Source of the DNA: Dehalococcoidales bacterium
GTDB taxonomy: Bacteria; Chloroflexota; Dehalococcoidia; Dehalococcoidales; UBA3254
Length of the DNA: 14,426 nucleotides
Assembly: GCA_016926695.1 (NCBI GenBank)
Contig: JAFGOB010000127.1
Span: 1-14,426, forward strand
Reading direction: 5' to 3'
Shown: positions 7,018-14,405 of the stretch, piece after piece
Numbering within the stretch: the first letter of the stretch is position 1
Layout of the letters: the number at the start of each line of letters is the position of its first letter
Program-made: the position numbers and the translations under genes
Notes under the pieces: model-generated
What the model was told of the DNA's origin: nothing
Databases searched by the model: none
What the model saw: only the letters and a program-made list of their open reading frames with translations

Positions 7018-7047
7018 TTAATACCACACTGGAATCGCACTTGTCAA
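7018..7047 (-). promoter_or_regulatory. Putative promoter of degV
   Basis: On the minus strand, a perfect TTGACA (7042-7047) is followed after 18 bases by TATTAA (7018-7023). Predicted start of transcription is about 7010, directly at the edge of the 33-bp palindrome. This placement is the main argument against the in-frame ATG at 7040. Confidence 0.6.
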
Positions 7048-7122
7048 ATGGTTTTTTATCGTTCCGGGGTCTCCGGCCCGGTCCGGCATGCGGCGCGAAA
7101 AATCAGATACAATTATTATCTA

Positions 7123-7884
7123 TTATTTAGTGGAGCCCATTGCCAGTCTGGAGACCCCACCGTCAACCACGAAAACGCCGCCGGTGATGTAATCGGACTC
7201 CGGCAAAGCTAAAAAGACGACCACAGCGGCGATATCCTCGGGCTTCCCCAACCTTCCCCAGGGAATAACGCGCAGAGACCTTTCTTTCATGGATTCCGGG
7301 ACAGCCCCGGAATCGATGGTTCCGGGACAGATAACATTGACATTAATCCCGAAGGCTGCCAGCTCCACTGCCATGGCTTGCGAGAGGGATTTCAGACCGC
7401 CCTTGGTGGATACATAGGACGCCATCAAAGGAGGACAGCCCCCGCCTCCCCCCGAAGCAACCGAGGAGATGTTGATGATACGGCCGCCGCCGTTCTTGAT
7501 CATATTTTTGGCTGCCGCCTGCGAGCAGAGGAATGCTCCTTTGATATTGACGCCGTAAACCCTGTCCCAGTCTTCTTCAGTCAGGCGAACGAAAGGCTTG
7601 ATTACCCCGTATGCCGCATTGTTAACCAGAATATCCACTCTGCCGAACTCCTCGATTGTTTTCGCGACCATCTCCTGGACTTCGGCTTTCACCGAAACAT
7701 CGCACTTTACGGCAATAGCCTTGCCGCCGGAGCCCTGTATTTCAGCGGCCACAGCCCGGCAGTCCTCCAGATCAACATCGCAGATTACCACAGATGCCCC
7801 TTCGCGGGCCAGAGCCGCGGCAATAGACTTTCCGATGCCCCTCCGGGAACCTGTAATGATAGCGGTCTTACCGGATAATCTCAT
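7123..7884 (-). CDS. Short-chain dehydrogenase/reductase (SDR), likely hydroxyacyl-CoA dehydrogenase
   Basis: NAD(P)-dependent oxidoreductase of the classical SDR family, 253 aa. Seen: cofactor motif TGSRRGIG (11-18), Asp36 at the end of the second strand (favours NAD), NNA at 88-90, Asn113, Ser141 in INISS, Tyr157 and Lys161 (YxxxK), and CPGTI after the active site. A run of five Gly (145-149) extends the substrate loop. It is last gene of the dehydratase operon, 15 bases after its neighbour's stop, with GGAG upstream of the ATG. The context suggests oxidation or reduction of a 3- or 2-hydroxyacyl-CoA or an alicyclic hydroxy-CoA, as done by BadH-like or FabG-like enzymes. The exact substrate is inferred from neighbours only. 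Confidence 0.9.
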   Translation of the reverse strand: MRLSGKTAIITGSRRGIGKSIAAALAREGASVVICDVDLEDCRAVAAEIQGSGGKAIAVKCDVSVKAEVQEMVAKTIEEFGRVDILVNNAAYGVIKPFVRLTEEDWDRVYGVNIKGAFLCSQAAAKNMIKNGGGRIINISSVASGGGGGCPPLMASYVSTKGGLKSLSQAMAVELAAFGINVNVICPGTIDSGAVPESMKERSLRVIPWGRLGKPEDIAAVVVFLALPESDYITGGVFVVDGGVSRLAMGSTK

Positions 7885-7899
7885 TTCCTTTTACTCCTC

Positions 7900-9153
7900 T
7901 CACTGGTCCCGCCGGTCATCCAGCAGCTCCAGAAATTGCTCCACCCTGTCCGTGATTTCCTCCTCGCTGACCACGGTGGCATCAGCCATATCGCAGTCCA
8001 CCACCAGCATGGGAACATCGATCCCGGCCAGGGCGTCCTTAATAATCTTGATAGTTGCGCAGGTCTGGCGGCAGCCCAGATGCGCCCAGTAAATCGCCCC
8101 TTCCGCTTTGTACTCAAGGGCCTGCCTGACCATTCTATCGGCCACCCCCTTTAGCGGCCCCGTATCCGTAAGAGCAAAGGCCTTGTCAGCCAGACTTTCG
8201 AGCGGCCTGGAGGGATCGATCTCAGCCTCAGCCCAGAGGGACAGATGCGGTTCGGCTACCATCGAGGCATGGTACTCGGTCTCCATGGTATTAAGAAATT
8301 TCCAGAGATAGCCGGGATAGAAAAAGAAATTCATAAGCCTGTAATTCTCCGCAGGCCGGACCGGTTTTTGCATCTCGGCCTTCATCTCGTCCCTGATAAC
8401 CTCGTAAAAGTTCACCAGCTCGGGAGCCCCGGACAGCAGAAGCTGGGCCAGTGTCATTTCGATCAAATGGTGGCTGCGCATGGGGGAAGGAACAGACTTT
8501 CTCAACTCGCAGATTTCGCGGAAGACCAGCGTGGAACGGCGGGTATTCTCCATAACTTCAGACAAACGGTCATAGTCCATCTTGCGGTGCGAGAGGTCTT
8601 CCAGGAAACAGATCATACCCTCCAGCTCCCGTTTATAGTACCGGCGGTCTTCCGGAGTATCATGGTAAGGCCTATCCAGGTATAAACCCGGCCGGTCATA
8701 GGTCTGCGTCAGGTAATCTCCGGTTTTGGCTGTTAAATCGCAGACCAAGTTGCTCCAGATAAAGGCATCCGCCCGGGGTAACCATCCCTGATAGGTCATG
8801 GCATTCAACAGACGGTGTCCCGAGCATATTTCACCGGCGAAACCGGCTGTTTTGGCCACGGCAAAGGAATCTTCCAGGTCAAGCATGCGCGCCATGATCT
8901 CCCCGGTACCCTCCAGGTACATGGGGATAATATCCATGGCATAAAGCAGCTCGGTGGGGACAAATATGGTATGCCCGACAACCAGCCGTTCCTCTTCACG
9001 GGCCTTCTGTACCTTTTGAAAACATCCGGCCAGCAATGAATAATACAGCCATTCGCCCTTCCGGTCAGACTGGTTCCGGCACATGCGGGCCAGCATCTCC
9101 AGGATGCGTACGACCTTGTCGAATTTGGCTTTATCTATGGTAGTGACTTTCAT
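7900..9153 (-). CDS. 2-hydroxyacyl-CoA dehydratase / benzoyl-CoA reductase-type subunit, 417 aa
   Basis: Resembles the D-component (HgdB/BcrB-like) family that carries a [4Fe-4S] cluster and eliminates water from 2-hydroxyacyl-CoA, or reduces aromatic CoA esters, by ketyl-radical chemistry. Seen: an N-terminal helical part, the PTELLYAMDIIPMYLEG segment (67-82) matching the family's PxELxxAxGxxP pattern, and a C-terminal half ending HLGCRQTCATIK (358-369) then a VVDCDMAD strand end. Cys110, Cys138 and Cys361 are the best candidates for cluster ligands by spacing. The ATG overlaps the previous stop (ATGA), indicating translational coupling and a 1:1 heterodimer with the upstream subunit. Whether it is a dehydratase or a reductase cannot be told by eye. 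Confidence 0.85.
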   Translation of the reverse strand: MKVTTIDKAKFDKVVRILEMLARMCRNQSDRKGEWLYYSLLAGCFQKVQKAREEERLVVGHTIFVPTELLYAMDIIPMYLEGTGEIMARMLDLEDSFAVAKTAGFAGEICSGHRLLNAMTYQGWLPRADAFIWSNLVCDLTAKTGDYLTQTYDRPGLYLDRPYHDTPEDRRYYKRELEGMICFLEDLSHRKMDYDRLSEVMENTRRSTLVFREICELRKSVPSPMRSHHLIEMTLAQLLLSGAPELVNFYEVIRDEMKAEMQKPVRPAENYRLMNFFFYPGYLWKFLNTMETEYHASMVAEPHLSLWAEAEIDPSRPLESLADKAFALTDTGPLKGVADRMVRQALEYKAEGAIYWAHLGCRQTCATIKIIKDALAGIDVPMLVVDCDMADATVVSEEEITDRVEQFLELLDDRRDQ

Positions 9154-10298
9154 CGGGCCGTCCTCCCTTCCAGCATCTCAAAAAAGGCCTGCAGCCGTGT
9201 GGTGATTTGCCCGGTACCGCCCATACCGTACTCGATATCCAGCTCCAGAACGGGCAGACCGATCTCTTTAAGCAGGTCCCTCACCAGGGGCTGTTCCATG
9301 GTCTGAGGTACGCAATATCGTACCATCTGTGCTATCACAGCCTCAACCCGGTAATCTTTAACCAGCCGCACGATGCGCTGAAGGCGGTCATCGGATGGCT
9401 CCATGCGCGGACAGGCAAAATTGTGCAGGTAGCGGCGGGAGAGGGCCTTCACCGGGTCGGCATCCGGGTCGACTCCTTCCCACCAGTAACGCACCCCGGT
9501 GCAAAGCTCGTCAATAACAACCAGACCGCCCTGTTCCTCTATAGCCCGGATGAAGGCCGCATTATTCAGAGGGGAACCTCCTATCATGATTCTGAACCTG
9601 CCTTTGACCCGGCGCGGATTCGCCTTGAGATCCTTCAACAATCGCTCCAGAAGGTTGTTGAACTGATCGGGTGGAACGGTTACACTGGCGTTAAGAATAT
9701 CCATCAGTTCGCTTCCTTTAAGGGGCGGACTATCCAGCTTGTTAAGGTCATATAATTCGCGCAAAAGCCTGCGCCTCTGGTTATAGAGGGCAATGGCATC
9801 CTGTAGAGCATCCGCAGTAATGGTCACATTCAGGTATTCGGATAATCGTTCCATGAAGCGGCGCAGCTCGATCTCATAAAGCTCGTATGCCTCCGGAGAG
9901 ATTTTCCGCGGCACCCCGATGGTATGAATAAAAGGTGTGAAGCTATAGTGTTCCCAGACATCCGCCAGACGGCGGGAACAATCGCAGGTAGCACCGGCTG
10001 CGAATCCATCCAAAAAGTTGTAGCGGCCTTTCAGCACAAGCTCCAGGCAATTCCTGATAAATGAACAGGTATTCTGGTACATATAAGCGTTGGCTTCATC
10101 ATAGTTGGATATCCCTGAATCGCCGACCAGCCGGACCGGCAGGGCTCCCGCCGCATAAATGATCTCTTCGGGAACATAGGTACATTCAAAAGCTATAATC
10201 TTTTTCCCGGATTTCTTCCAATCCCTTATGGCAGCATTATCCGGGGATAAAGTACCCAGGGTTTGTAGTTCAACCAGAGCCGCCGGGACTTCGTTCAT
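9150..10298 (-). CDS. 2-hydroxyacyl-CoA dehydratase / benzoyl-CoA reductase-type subunit, 382 aa
   Basis: Partner subunit of the same superfamily (HgdA/BcrC-like size). Seen: YVPEEIIYAAGALPVRL (41-57), the best-known family motif; CSFIRNC (78-84); ATCDC (103-107); IGGSPLNN (239-246) opening the second domain; DELCTGVRYWWE (263-274); and Cys329 (RYC) near the C-terminus. Cys78, Cys105 or Cys107, and Cys329 are plausible [4Fe-4S] ligands. It is first gene of the operon: the ATG has GGGAAGGAG with a six-base spacer, and operator copy 3 ends 17 bases upstream. These enzymes need an ATP-hydrolysing activator (HgdC/BadF type), which is not in this window, so it must be supplied from elsewhere. Confidence 0.87.
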   Translation of the reverse strand: MNEVPAALVELQTLGTLSPDNAAIRDWKKSGKKIIAFECTYVPEEIIYAAGALPVRLVGDSGISNYDEANAYMYQNTCSFIRNCLELVLKGRYNFLDGFAAGATCDCSRRLADVWEHYSFTPFIHTIGVPRKISPEAYELYEIELRRFMERLSEYLNVTITADALQDAIALYNQRRRLLRELYDLNKLDSPPLKGSELMDILNASVTVPPDQFNNLLERLLKDLKANPRRVKGRFRIMIGGSPLNNAAFIRAIEEQGGLVVIDELCTGVRYWWEGVDPDADPVKALSRRYLHNFACPRMEPSDDRLQRIVRLVKDYRVEAVIAQMVRYCVPQTMEQPLVRDLLKEIGLPVLELDIEYGMGGTGQITTRLQAFFEMLEGRTAR

Positions 10299-10314
10299 TT
10301 GAATCTCCTTCCCA

Positions 10315-10337
10315 TATACCTAGAGATTCTAGGCATA
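10315..10337. promoter_or_regulatory. Operator copy 3 (TACCTAGA-N3-TCTAGGCA), dehydratase operon
   Basis: Core 10317-10335, with one mismatch in the right arm (GGCA for GGTA). Two flanking bases on each side extend the symmetry to 10315-10337. It lies between a TTGACA element and the ribosome binding site of the first dehydratase gene, the same arrangement as at liv and degV. Confidence 0.75.
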
Positions 10338-10350
10338 ATATATAGAAATA

Positions 10351-10380
10351 ACAATAAATCACTACTCCAACGGATGTCAA
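10351..10380 (-). promoter_or_regulatory. Putative promoter of the dehydratase-SDR operon
   Basis: On the minus strand, TTGACA (10375-10380) is followed after 18 bases by TATTGT (10351-10356). Predicted transcription start is about 10344, just ahead of operator copy 3. Other AT-rich -10 candidates (TATTAT at 10335-10340) would overlap the operator. Confidence 0.45.
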
Positions 10381-10432
10381 TAGCCGTACCGGGAACCGGG
10401 CCGGAGTAAATCCTGGAAAGGTATGAGATATC

Positions 10433-10459
10433 GCAGTATGACATGCATTTTCATACTGC
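10433..10459. repeat. Perfect inverted repeat in the dehydratase/synthetase intergenic region
   Basis: GCAGTATG (10433-10440) and CATACTGC (10452-10459) are perfectly complementary around 11 bases. It lies about 100 bases after the synthetase stop and upstream of the dehydratase promoter. There is no T-run, so it is either a weak terminator or 3'-end stem for the synthetase mRNA, or a protein site. The rest of the 10381-10559 spacer shows no gene. Confidence 0.4.
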
Positions 10460-10559
10460 ATGGTGCTGGTGGCAAACAAGCTCAGATGATGAACACGAAA
10501 GTGAACTATAGACAACCTTCGTGGTCTCTATATGAAGTAGATCACAGGAATAATATTAT

Positions 10560-12116
10560 TCATGAATTAGCGTATTTAGCCCTCAATTCCCTTTTGACCA
10601 CTTTCCCCATGGCATTACGCGGCAATTCGTCTGCAAAGATGACACTGCGAGGCCTTTTAAAACTGGCCAGGCGTATTCTACAGTATTCCATGATCTCTTC
10701 AGGGGTACAGGTTGTTCCTTTCCTTAGAACACAGACAGCTACGGGCAACTCTCCCCACTCCTCGTCCTGAACGCCGATAACCGCCACATCTTCAACCTTG
10801 GGATGACTATACATCACATTTTCAAGCTCTTCGGGAGAAATATACTCACCAGCCCTTTTTATGAGGTCGGTCGACCTCCCCGCCAGGTAGAAGTAGTTGT
10901 CTTCATCACGGTAACCCATGTCGCCGGTATGCACCCAGCCGTCTTTATCTATCGTTTTCGAAGTCTTTTCCTCATCCTTGAAGTAGCCGGTCATGACGCG
11001 GGGTCCCCTGGCGAGTATTTCCCCTATTTTCCCGGCGGGCAAATCCATGCCGGACTCGTCCGTTATTTTCATTTCAACATCGGGAAGTGGCCTGCCTATG
11101 GAAATAAGTCTTTGCAGCTTCTTCTCCCTTTCTGCCCCGCTGCCGCTGATGACATGGTCCTCCGGTCCCAGCATGGTGATGGTTGAAGCTGTTTCAGTCT
11201 GTCCGAAAGCGTTAATAAAACCCGCCTGGGGAAAGGCCTCGAGAGCCCTGGTTATAACGGAAAGGGGCATCGGAGCGGCTCCGTAGGTTATTACCTTCAG
11301 ACTGCTTAAATCATGCTTGTTGAAGTCCGGATGGTCCATGAGCTGTTTAAGCATGGTAGGCACCATCATGGCCCTGTTGACCCGCTCTTTTTCCACCAGC
11401 TCCATCCAGTCTCCGGCTTCAAACTGCCGCTGTATCACCAGCGTCCTGGCGCCGTAGACAGCAGACATCATGGCCTGAATCCCGGCAATGTGGTAGAGGG
11501 GCACTGTCAGGATATTTTTCTCTTCGATTTCCGGGTCCGGCGGACTGACGTTTTCCAGCACGTAAACCGAAAAACTGTTGTGGGGCAGTATCACTCCCTT
11601 CGGCCTGCCGGTCGTCCCCGCGGTATACATTAAAATGGTAGCAGACCCTTCATCGATATCCGTTTCAGTCTCGCCAGATTCCGCTGATTTAATGAGGTCC
11701 TCGTAAAGCAGCATACCGTTATGGGGTACTTCAAGGGATACATAATTCAAGCGCGAATCCAGTTTGCTCCTTATGGAATCCACCAGGTCCAGGTATCTGT
11801 CTCCCACGAAAAAAGTATGGACCTCGGCGAAATTGATCATGTATTCAAGCTCTTCCGCCTTGGCCCGATAATTAAGGGGCAGGTATACGGCACCTATCTT
11901 GGCGACTGCGAAATAGACCTCGATACATTGAATGCAGTTTACCTGGAGCAGGGCGACTTTATCCCCTTTCTTCACTCCCATCTTTCTCAGGGCAACGGCA
12001 AGACGTTCAACCCTCTGGTTAAGTTGATCGAAGGTATTGCGCTTACCTTCGAAAATAACAGCCAGCCTGTCAGGACAAATCGCTGAAGAGATGGACAAGA
12101 ATTCTCCTGTATTCAT
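10560..12116 (-). CDS. Acyl-CoA synthetase (AMP-forming, FadD/CaiC-like)
   Basis: Activates a carboxylic acid to its CoA thioester via an acyl-adenylate. In the 518-aa product: P-loop TAGTTGRPKG (165-174), adenine-binding YGAAP (278-282) and NAFGQTET (302-309), HTGD (396-399) ahead of the hinge, GRSTDLIKRAGEYISPEELE (413-432), and catalytic Lys505 in LPRNAMGK. All are intact, and the length is normal. An in-frame ATG at 12182 would add 22 untypical residues but overlaps a TATAAT promoter element. The ATG at 12116 has AGGTGGAGG just upstream and gives the usual N-terminus. Substrate class (short/medium chain, aromatic or alicyclic acid) cannot be told. It is separately transcribed and has no copy of the shared operator, but is the obvious supplier of CoA esters to the dehydratase/SDR operon. 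Confidence 0.92.
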   Translation of the reverse strand: MNTGEFLSISSAICPDRLAVIFEGKRNTFDQLNQRVERLAVALRKMGVKKGDKVALLQVNCIQCIEVYFAVAKIGAVYLPLNYRAKAEELEYMINFAEVHTFFVGDRYLDLVDSIRSKLDSRLNYVSLEVPHNGMLLYEDLIKSAESGETETDIDEGSATILMYTAGTTGRPKGVILPHNSFSVYVLENVSPPDPEIEEKNILTVPLYHIAGIQAMMSAVYGARTLVIQRQFEAGDWMELVEKERVNRAMMVPTMLKQLMDHPDFNKHDLSSLKVITYGAAPMPLSVITRALEAFPQAGFINAFGQTETASTITMLGPEDHVISGSGAEREKKLQRLISIGRPLPDVEMKITDESGMDLPAGKIGEILARGPRVMTGYFKDEEKTSKTIDKDGWVHTGDMGYRDEDNYFYLAGRSTDLIKRAGEYISPEELENVMYSHPKVEDVAVIGVQDEEWGELPVAVCVLRKGTTCTPEEIMEYCRIRLASFKRPRSVIFADELPRNAMGKVVKRELRAKYANS

Positions 12117-12149
12117 AAACCTCCACCTAATAATTGATTTCAAGTATAA

Positions 12150-12177
12150 CCGGATTCCGGCAACAAGTAATATTATA
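12150..12177 (-). promoter_or_regulatory. Promoter -10 and small palindrome before the acyl-CoA synthetase
   Basis: On the minus strand a perfect TATAAT (12172-12177) is preceded by TGGG; no good -35 is visible. The small palindrome CCGGATTCCGG (12150-12160) lies where transcription would begin or just after. It is unrelated to the TACCTAGA operator, so this gene seems to be controlled differently. Confidence 0.45.
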
Positions 12178-12350
12178 CCCATGATACCACGTTTTCACTG
12201 AAAATGGGGTTGAATTTTCCGCATTCAGATGGCGGAGGATAGAGCGCCGGCTGGCGCCCTTATCTGGCCGCGAAATAACCTTAAATTGTCTCGTTAGCTC
12301 CATCATGACAGGCAATTTTCAGCGTTTGTGGGCGGCACCATGACACGATG

Positions 12351-12370
12351 AAAAATTACTTATAATTTTT
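12351..12370. terminator. A/T hairpin after the defence-like gene pair
   Basis: AAAAATTA (12351-12358) and TAATTTTT (12363-12370) form an 8-bp A/T stem with a four-base loop, five bases beyond the DUF4276 stop. The stem is weak but ends in a T-run on either strand. The remaining gene-free stretch 12117-12350 holds the synthetase promoter and nothing else I can identify. Confidence 0.4.
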
Positions 12371-12374
12371 TATT

Positions 12375-12983
12375 TTATGCTGTAAGAGATTCAAGTAGCC
12401 TGAAAAGCCGGTCGCAGTATCCAGCTTTTTTTCTAATTTCCTGAGGATCTACCAAAGCCAGCAAATCCGCTCCATGTTTGATCTTGGCATACTCACCTTT
12501 CTGTGTGTTTTTTGAAGCACTCTGTAAAGAAATATATAGTCTGGCCTTTTCAATTAGCTCTACGTCAATAGTGTTTGGAATCGCACCAGCATTGAATCCT
12601 TGTCCGTAGTATTTGGCGAGTGCCGCTTTATCAGCAATTAACCATGCTTCCATCGTTTGTGCTATTAGTTGATAATGGTCTTCCGTGCAAACAAGTTCCC
12701 AGTTATCACTGTCCTTCAAATGCTGTTTTACATTTTTGGTAACTTCACGTTCCGCATCTACTAACATGATATTAAAAGCCTGCGGGTGACTTTGGATCGC
12801 ATTTTTAAAATCATCAAAACAGTTTTGCCGGGATCCGGACGCAATAATATTCCAACGAATTCCCTTATCTCGCACAATTTCAACTATCTGTCTAAAGAAC
12901 TTGGAATACCCCATGCGAAACGTTGCTTTTGTTTCCCTTTCATCCCCTCCACCCTCGATATAAATTCGGATTTCTTTTACCAC
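12375..12983 (-). CDS. DUF4276 family protein, putative Toprim-like effector
   Basis: The 202-aa product matches the DUF4276 pattern: IYIEGGGDE (7-15) at the N-terminus, IIASGSRQNCFDDF (46-59), MLVDAERE (73-80), then DHYQLIAQTMEAWLIADK and a YAKIKHGADLLALVDP segment. Glu10 and Asp76/Glu78 sit where Toprim-fold nucleases have Glu and the acidic DxD-type pair, so a metal-dependent nucleolytic role is plausible but inferred. It starts with GTG; the codon overlaps the end of the upstream ATPase gene, and GGAGG lies six bases before it, so the two are translationally coupled. Comparable ATPase plus Toprim-like pairs (PARIS AriA/AriB, RloA/RloB, Gabija, OLD) defend against phage. Base composition is more A+T-rich than the metabolic genes, suggesting acquisition. 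Confidence 0.8.
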   Translation of the reverse strand: MVKEIRIYIEGGGDERETKATFRMGYSKFFRQIVEIVRDKGIRWNIIASGSRQNCFDDFKNAIQSHPQAFNIMLVDAEREVTKNVKQHLKDSDNWELVCTEDHYQLIAQTMEAWLIADKAALAKYYGQGFNAGAIPNTIDVELIEKARLYISLQSASKNTQKGEYAKIKHGADLLALVDPQEIRKKAGYCDRLFRLLESLTA

Positions 12984-14191
12984 GGATTACCTCCAAGTTC
13001 TCCCATCCGCCAGAGGTCACCCAGGCTGTATTTCTTTAGCCAGGATTCTAATTGCTTTTGATCTAGCCGCCTTAATGTCGTTCCCTTACTATCACGTTCA
13101 CACACAACAATATTTTCGGGATCTCCACTTAATGCAGAAACAAGTGCATCAGAATGTGTGGTAACTATTAGCTGTGTTCGATTGGATGCTGTTGTCAGTA
13201 ATTCAGCAATATTCTTTAATACATCCGGATGCAGGCTCAATTCTGGTTCTTCGATACATATAAGAGGAGGCGGTGTAGGATGGCACAATATAGCTAATAG
13301 GCATAAATACCTTAGAGTACCGTCTGAAAGTCTTGTTGCAGGTATGGGTTCATTAAGTCCTTTTTCATGTAAGAATAATTGAACTGTACCTCCTTCTATT
13401 TTTGTCGTAAAATCTTCGATATTATGCGCAAATTGTTTAAGGTTATTTAGCAGTTCTCTTTTAGTCCCTTTATGTTCCATGGAATTTAATACCAAAGCCA
13501 GGTTACTCGCGTCTTCTAATAAGAAATCCTGGGGTAAATCCGCTTTCTGAGGCAGCCGGGGTGGGGTGTACCGACCCAGGTCCCATTCTCGATATAACTT
13601 TATTTTGGAGAGGTTATTGCCTATGAAAGTTAATTCGGGATATTGGTCAGGATCTTTTCTTTGTGAAAGAACCGATTGCTGTAAATCTATATCTTCTCTC
13701 TTGAGGTGGCGGGTAAAGGAGCTGTAGGTTGCATCTTTGTTCGTTACATCTCTAACATTTAAAGTTGGTAATCCATTATCATAGCGATAATAAAAATATA
13801 CATCATCCTCCCATTGATTCTTCTTATCCTTGTTTTCAAGAAGCTCATTGACCAATTCCAGGCGTTGTCCGACCATCGTAAAACAAAGTTTATATCTCAA
13901 TGGTTGCGGACCAGGAGGATAATCAACAATTACATTTATTTGAGCAATCGGGATTGTTTTTGATCCCTTCCATAACCATTCACTCACACCACCCCCAAGG
14001 CGTATCGGACTGCCCAAATCACTGGGGGCTGAACGTAGTATGGAAAATGCCTCTACGAGATTTGATTTGCCTGATAAATTAGGGCCTATCAGGACATTAA
14101 GAGACCTTAGTTCTGTTTCCTCACTTTCAGGCCCATAAGAAAGAAAATTGTTTAATTTTATGTTTTTGATAAAACACTTATCATTTATCAT
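12977..14191 (-). CDS. AAA/ABC-type ATPase (AAA_21, OLD/RecF-like), putative defence sensor
   Basis: The 404-aa product has the RecF/OLD-type ATPase plan: N-terminal strand IKLNNFLSYG, Walker A GPNLSGKS (36-43), long middle insertion (about 60-280) with helical and beta parts, signature LSDGT (288-292), Walker B LICIEE (310-315) with PELSLHP after it, and His346 in TTHSD. It ends about 60 residues later with no Toprim domain of its own; the following gene provides one as a separate chain. Start ATG at 14191 has AAGGGG nine bases upstream. Known relatives form oligomeric scaffolds that sense phage proteins and release or activate the nuclease partner. No phage data exist here; the defence role is inferred from architecture. 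Confidence 0.87.
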   Translation of the reverse strand: MINDKCFIKNIKLNNFLSYGPESEETELRSLNVLIGPNLSGKSNLVEAFSILRSAPSDLGSPIRLGGGVSEWLWKGSKTIPIAQINVIVDYPPGPQPLRYKLCFTMVGQRLELVNELLENKDKKNQWEDDVYFYYRYDNGLPTLNVRDVTNKDATYSSFTRHLKREDIDLQQSVLSQRKDPDQYPELTFIGNNLSKIKLYREWDLGRYTPPRLPQKADLPQDFLLEDASNLALVLNSMEHKGTKRELLNNLKQFAHNIEDFTTKIEGGTVQLFLHEKGLNEPIPATRLSDGTLRYLCLLAILCHPTPPPLICIEEPELSLHPDVLKNIAELLTTASNRTQLIVTTHSDALVSALSGDPENIVVCERDSKGTTLRRLDQKQLESWLKKYSLGDLWRMGELGGNPW

Positions 14192-14290
14192 TTAATTGAA
14201 CCCCTTAATCGACATTAATACTTAACCCAGGCCTTTTATTCAGGCTAATTTTAAGACTTTTATAAGCCCAGTACAATAGGCATCTTTTTC

Positions 14291-14309
14291 AAGTATAAAC
14301 AGGATACTT
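14291..14309. repeat. Short dyad in the right-hand spacer
   Basis: AAGTAT (14291-14296) and ATACTT (14304-14309) are complementary around seven bases. It lies in AT-rich sequence upstream of the larger inverted repeat and may be a protein site at a promoter of the gene beyond the window. Support is slight. Confidence 0.3.
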
Positions 14310-14362
14310 CAATAAATGGGATTAAATACCGGGCGGCAGCTGTCTACACCGGTCTGAGAGAG

Positions 14363-14405
14363 CCGCAGTTCCGGTTAGTATAGAGCCAATGTTCCGGAAC
14401 TGCGG
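14363..14405 (+). promoter_or_regulatory. 12-bp inverted repeat in the leader of a gene beyond the right edge
   Basis: CCGCAGTTCCGG (14363-14374) is perfectly complementary to CCGGAACTGCGG (14394-14405), with a 19-base loop. GCGGC at 14333-14337 could instead pair with GCCGC at 14362-14366, giving mutually exclusive folds. The window ends in CCGGAGGTGA, which resembles a ribosome binding site, so this is probably an mRNA leader on the plus strand. It lacks the conserved T-box AGGGTGGNACCGCG and the TPP GGATAATGCC signals. The spacer 14192-14426 contains no gene I can support. Confidence 0.5.

Noticed and set aside
6933..7040. 36-residue N-terminal extension of the DegV protein from an ATG at 7040
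   Set aside because: The segment contains the predicted -10, the 33-bp palindrome and the ribosome binding site, so it is regulatory DNA that merely happens to lack stops.
7041..7122. GC-rich stretch after the SDR gene as a terminator
   Set aside because: Only a 5-bp stem (CCGGG/CCCGG) without a following T-run can be drawn, so I do not call it.
7378..7878. 166-codon plus-strand frame opposite the SDR gene
   Set aside because: It is antisense to a gene with a full set of SDR motifs; its product is Arg/His/Cys-rich without family resemblance and has no ribosome binding site. The same applies to the other long antisense frames over liv, dehydratase and synthetase genes.
12117..12182. 22-residue extension of the acyl-CoA synthetase from an ATG at 12182
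   Set aside because: It overlaps a TATAAT element and a small palindrome, and the ATG at 12116 has a strong ribosome binding site.
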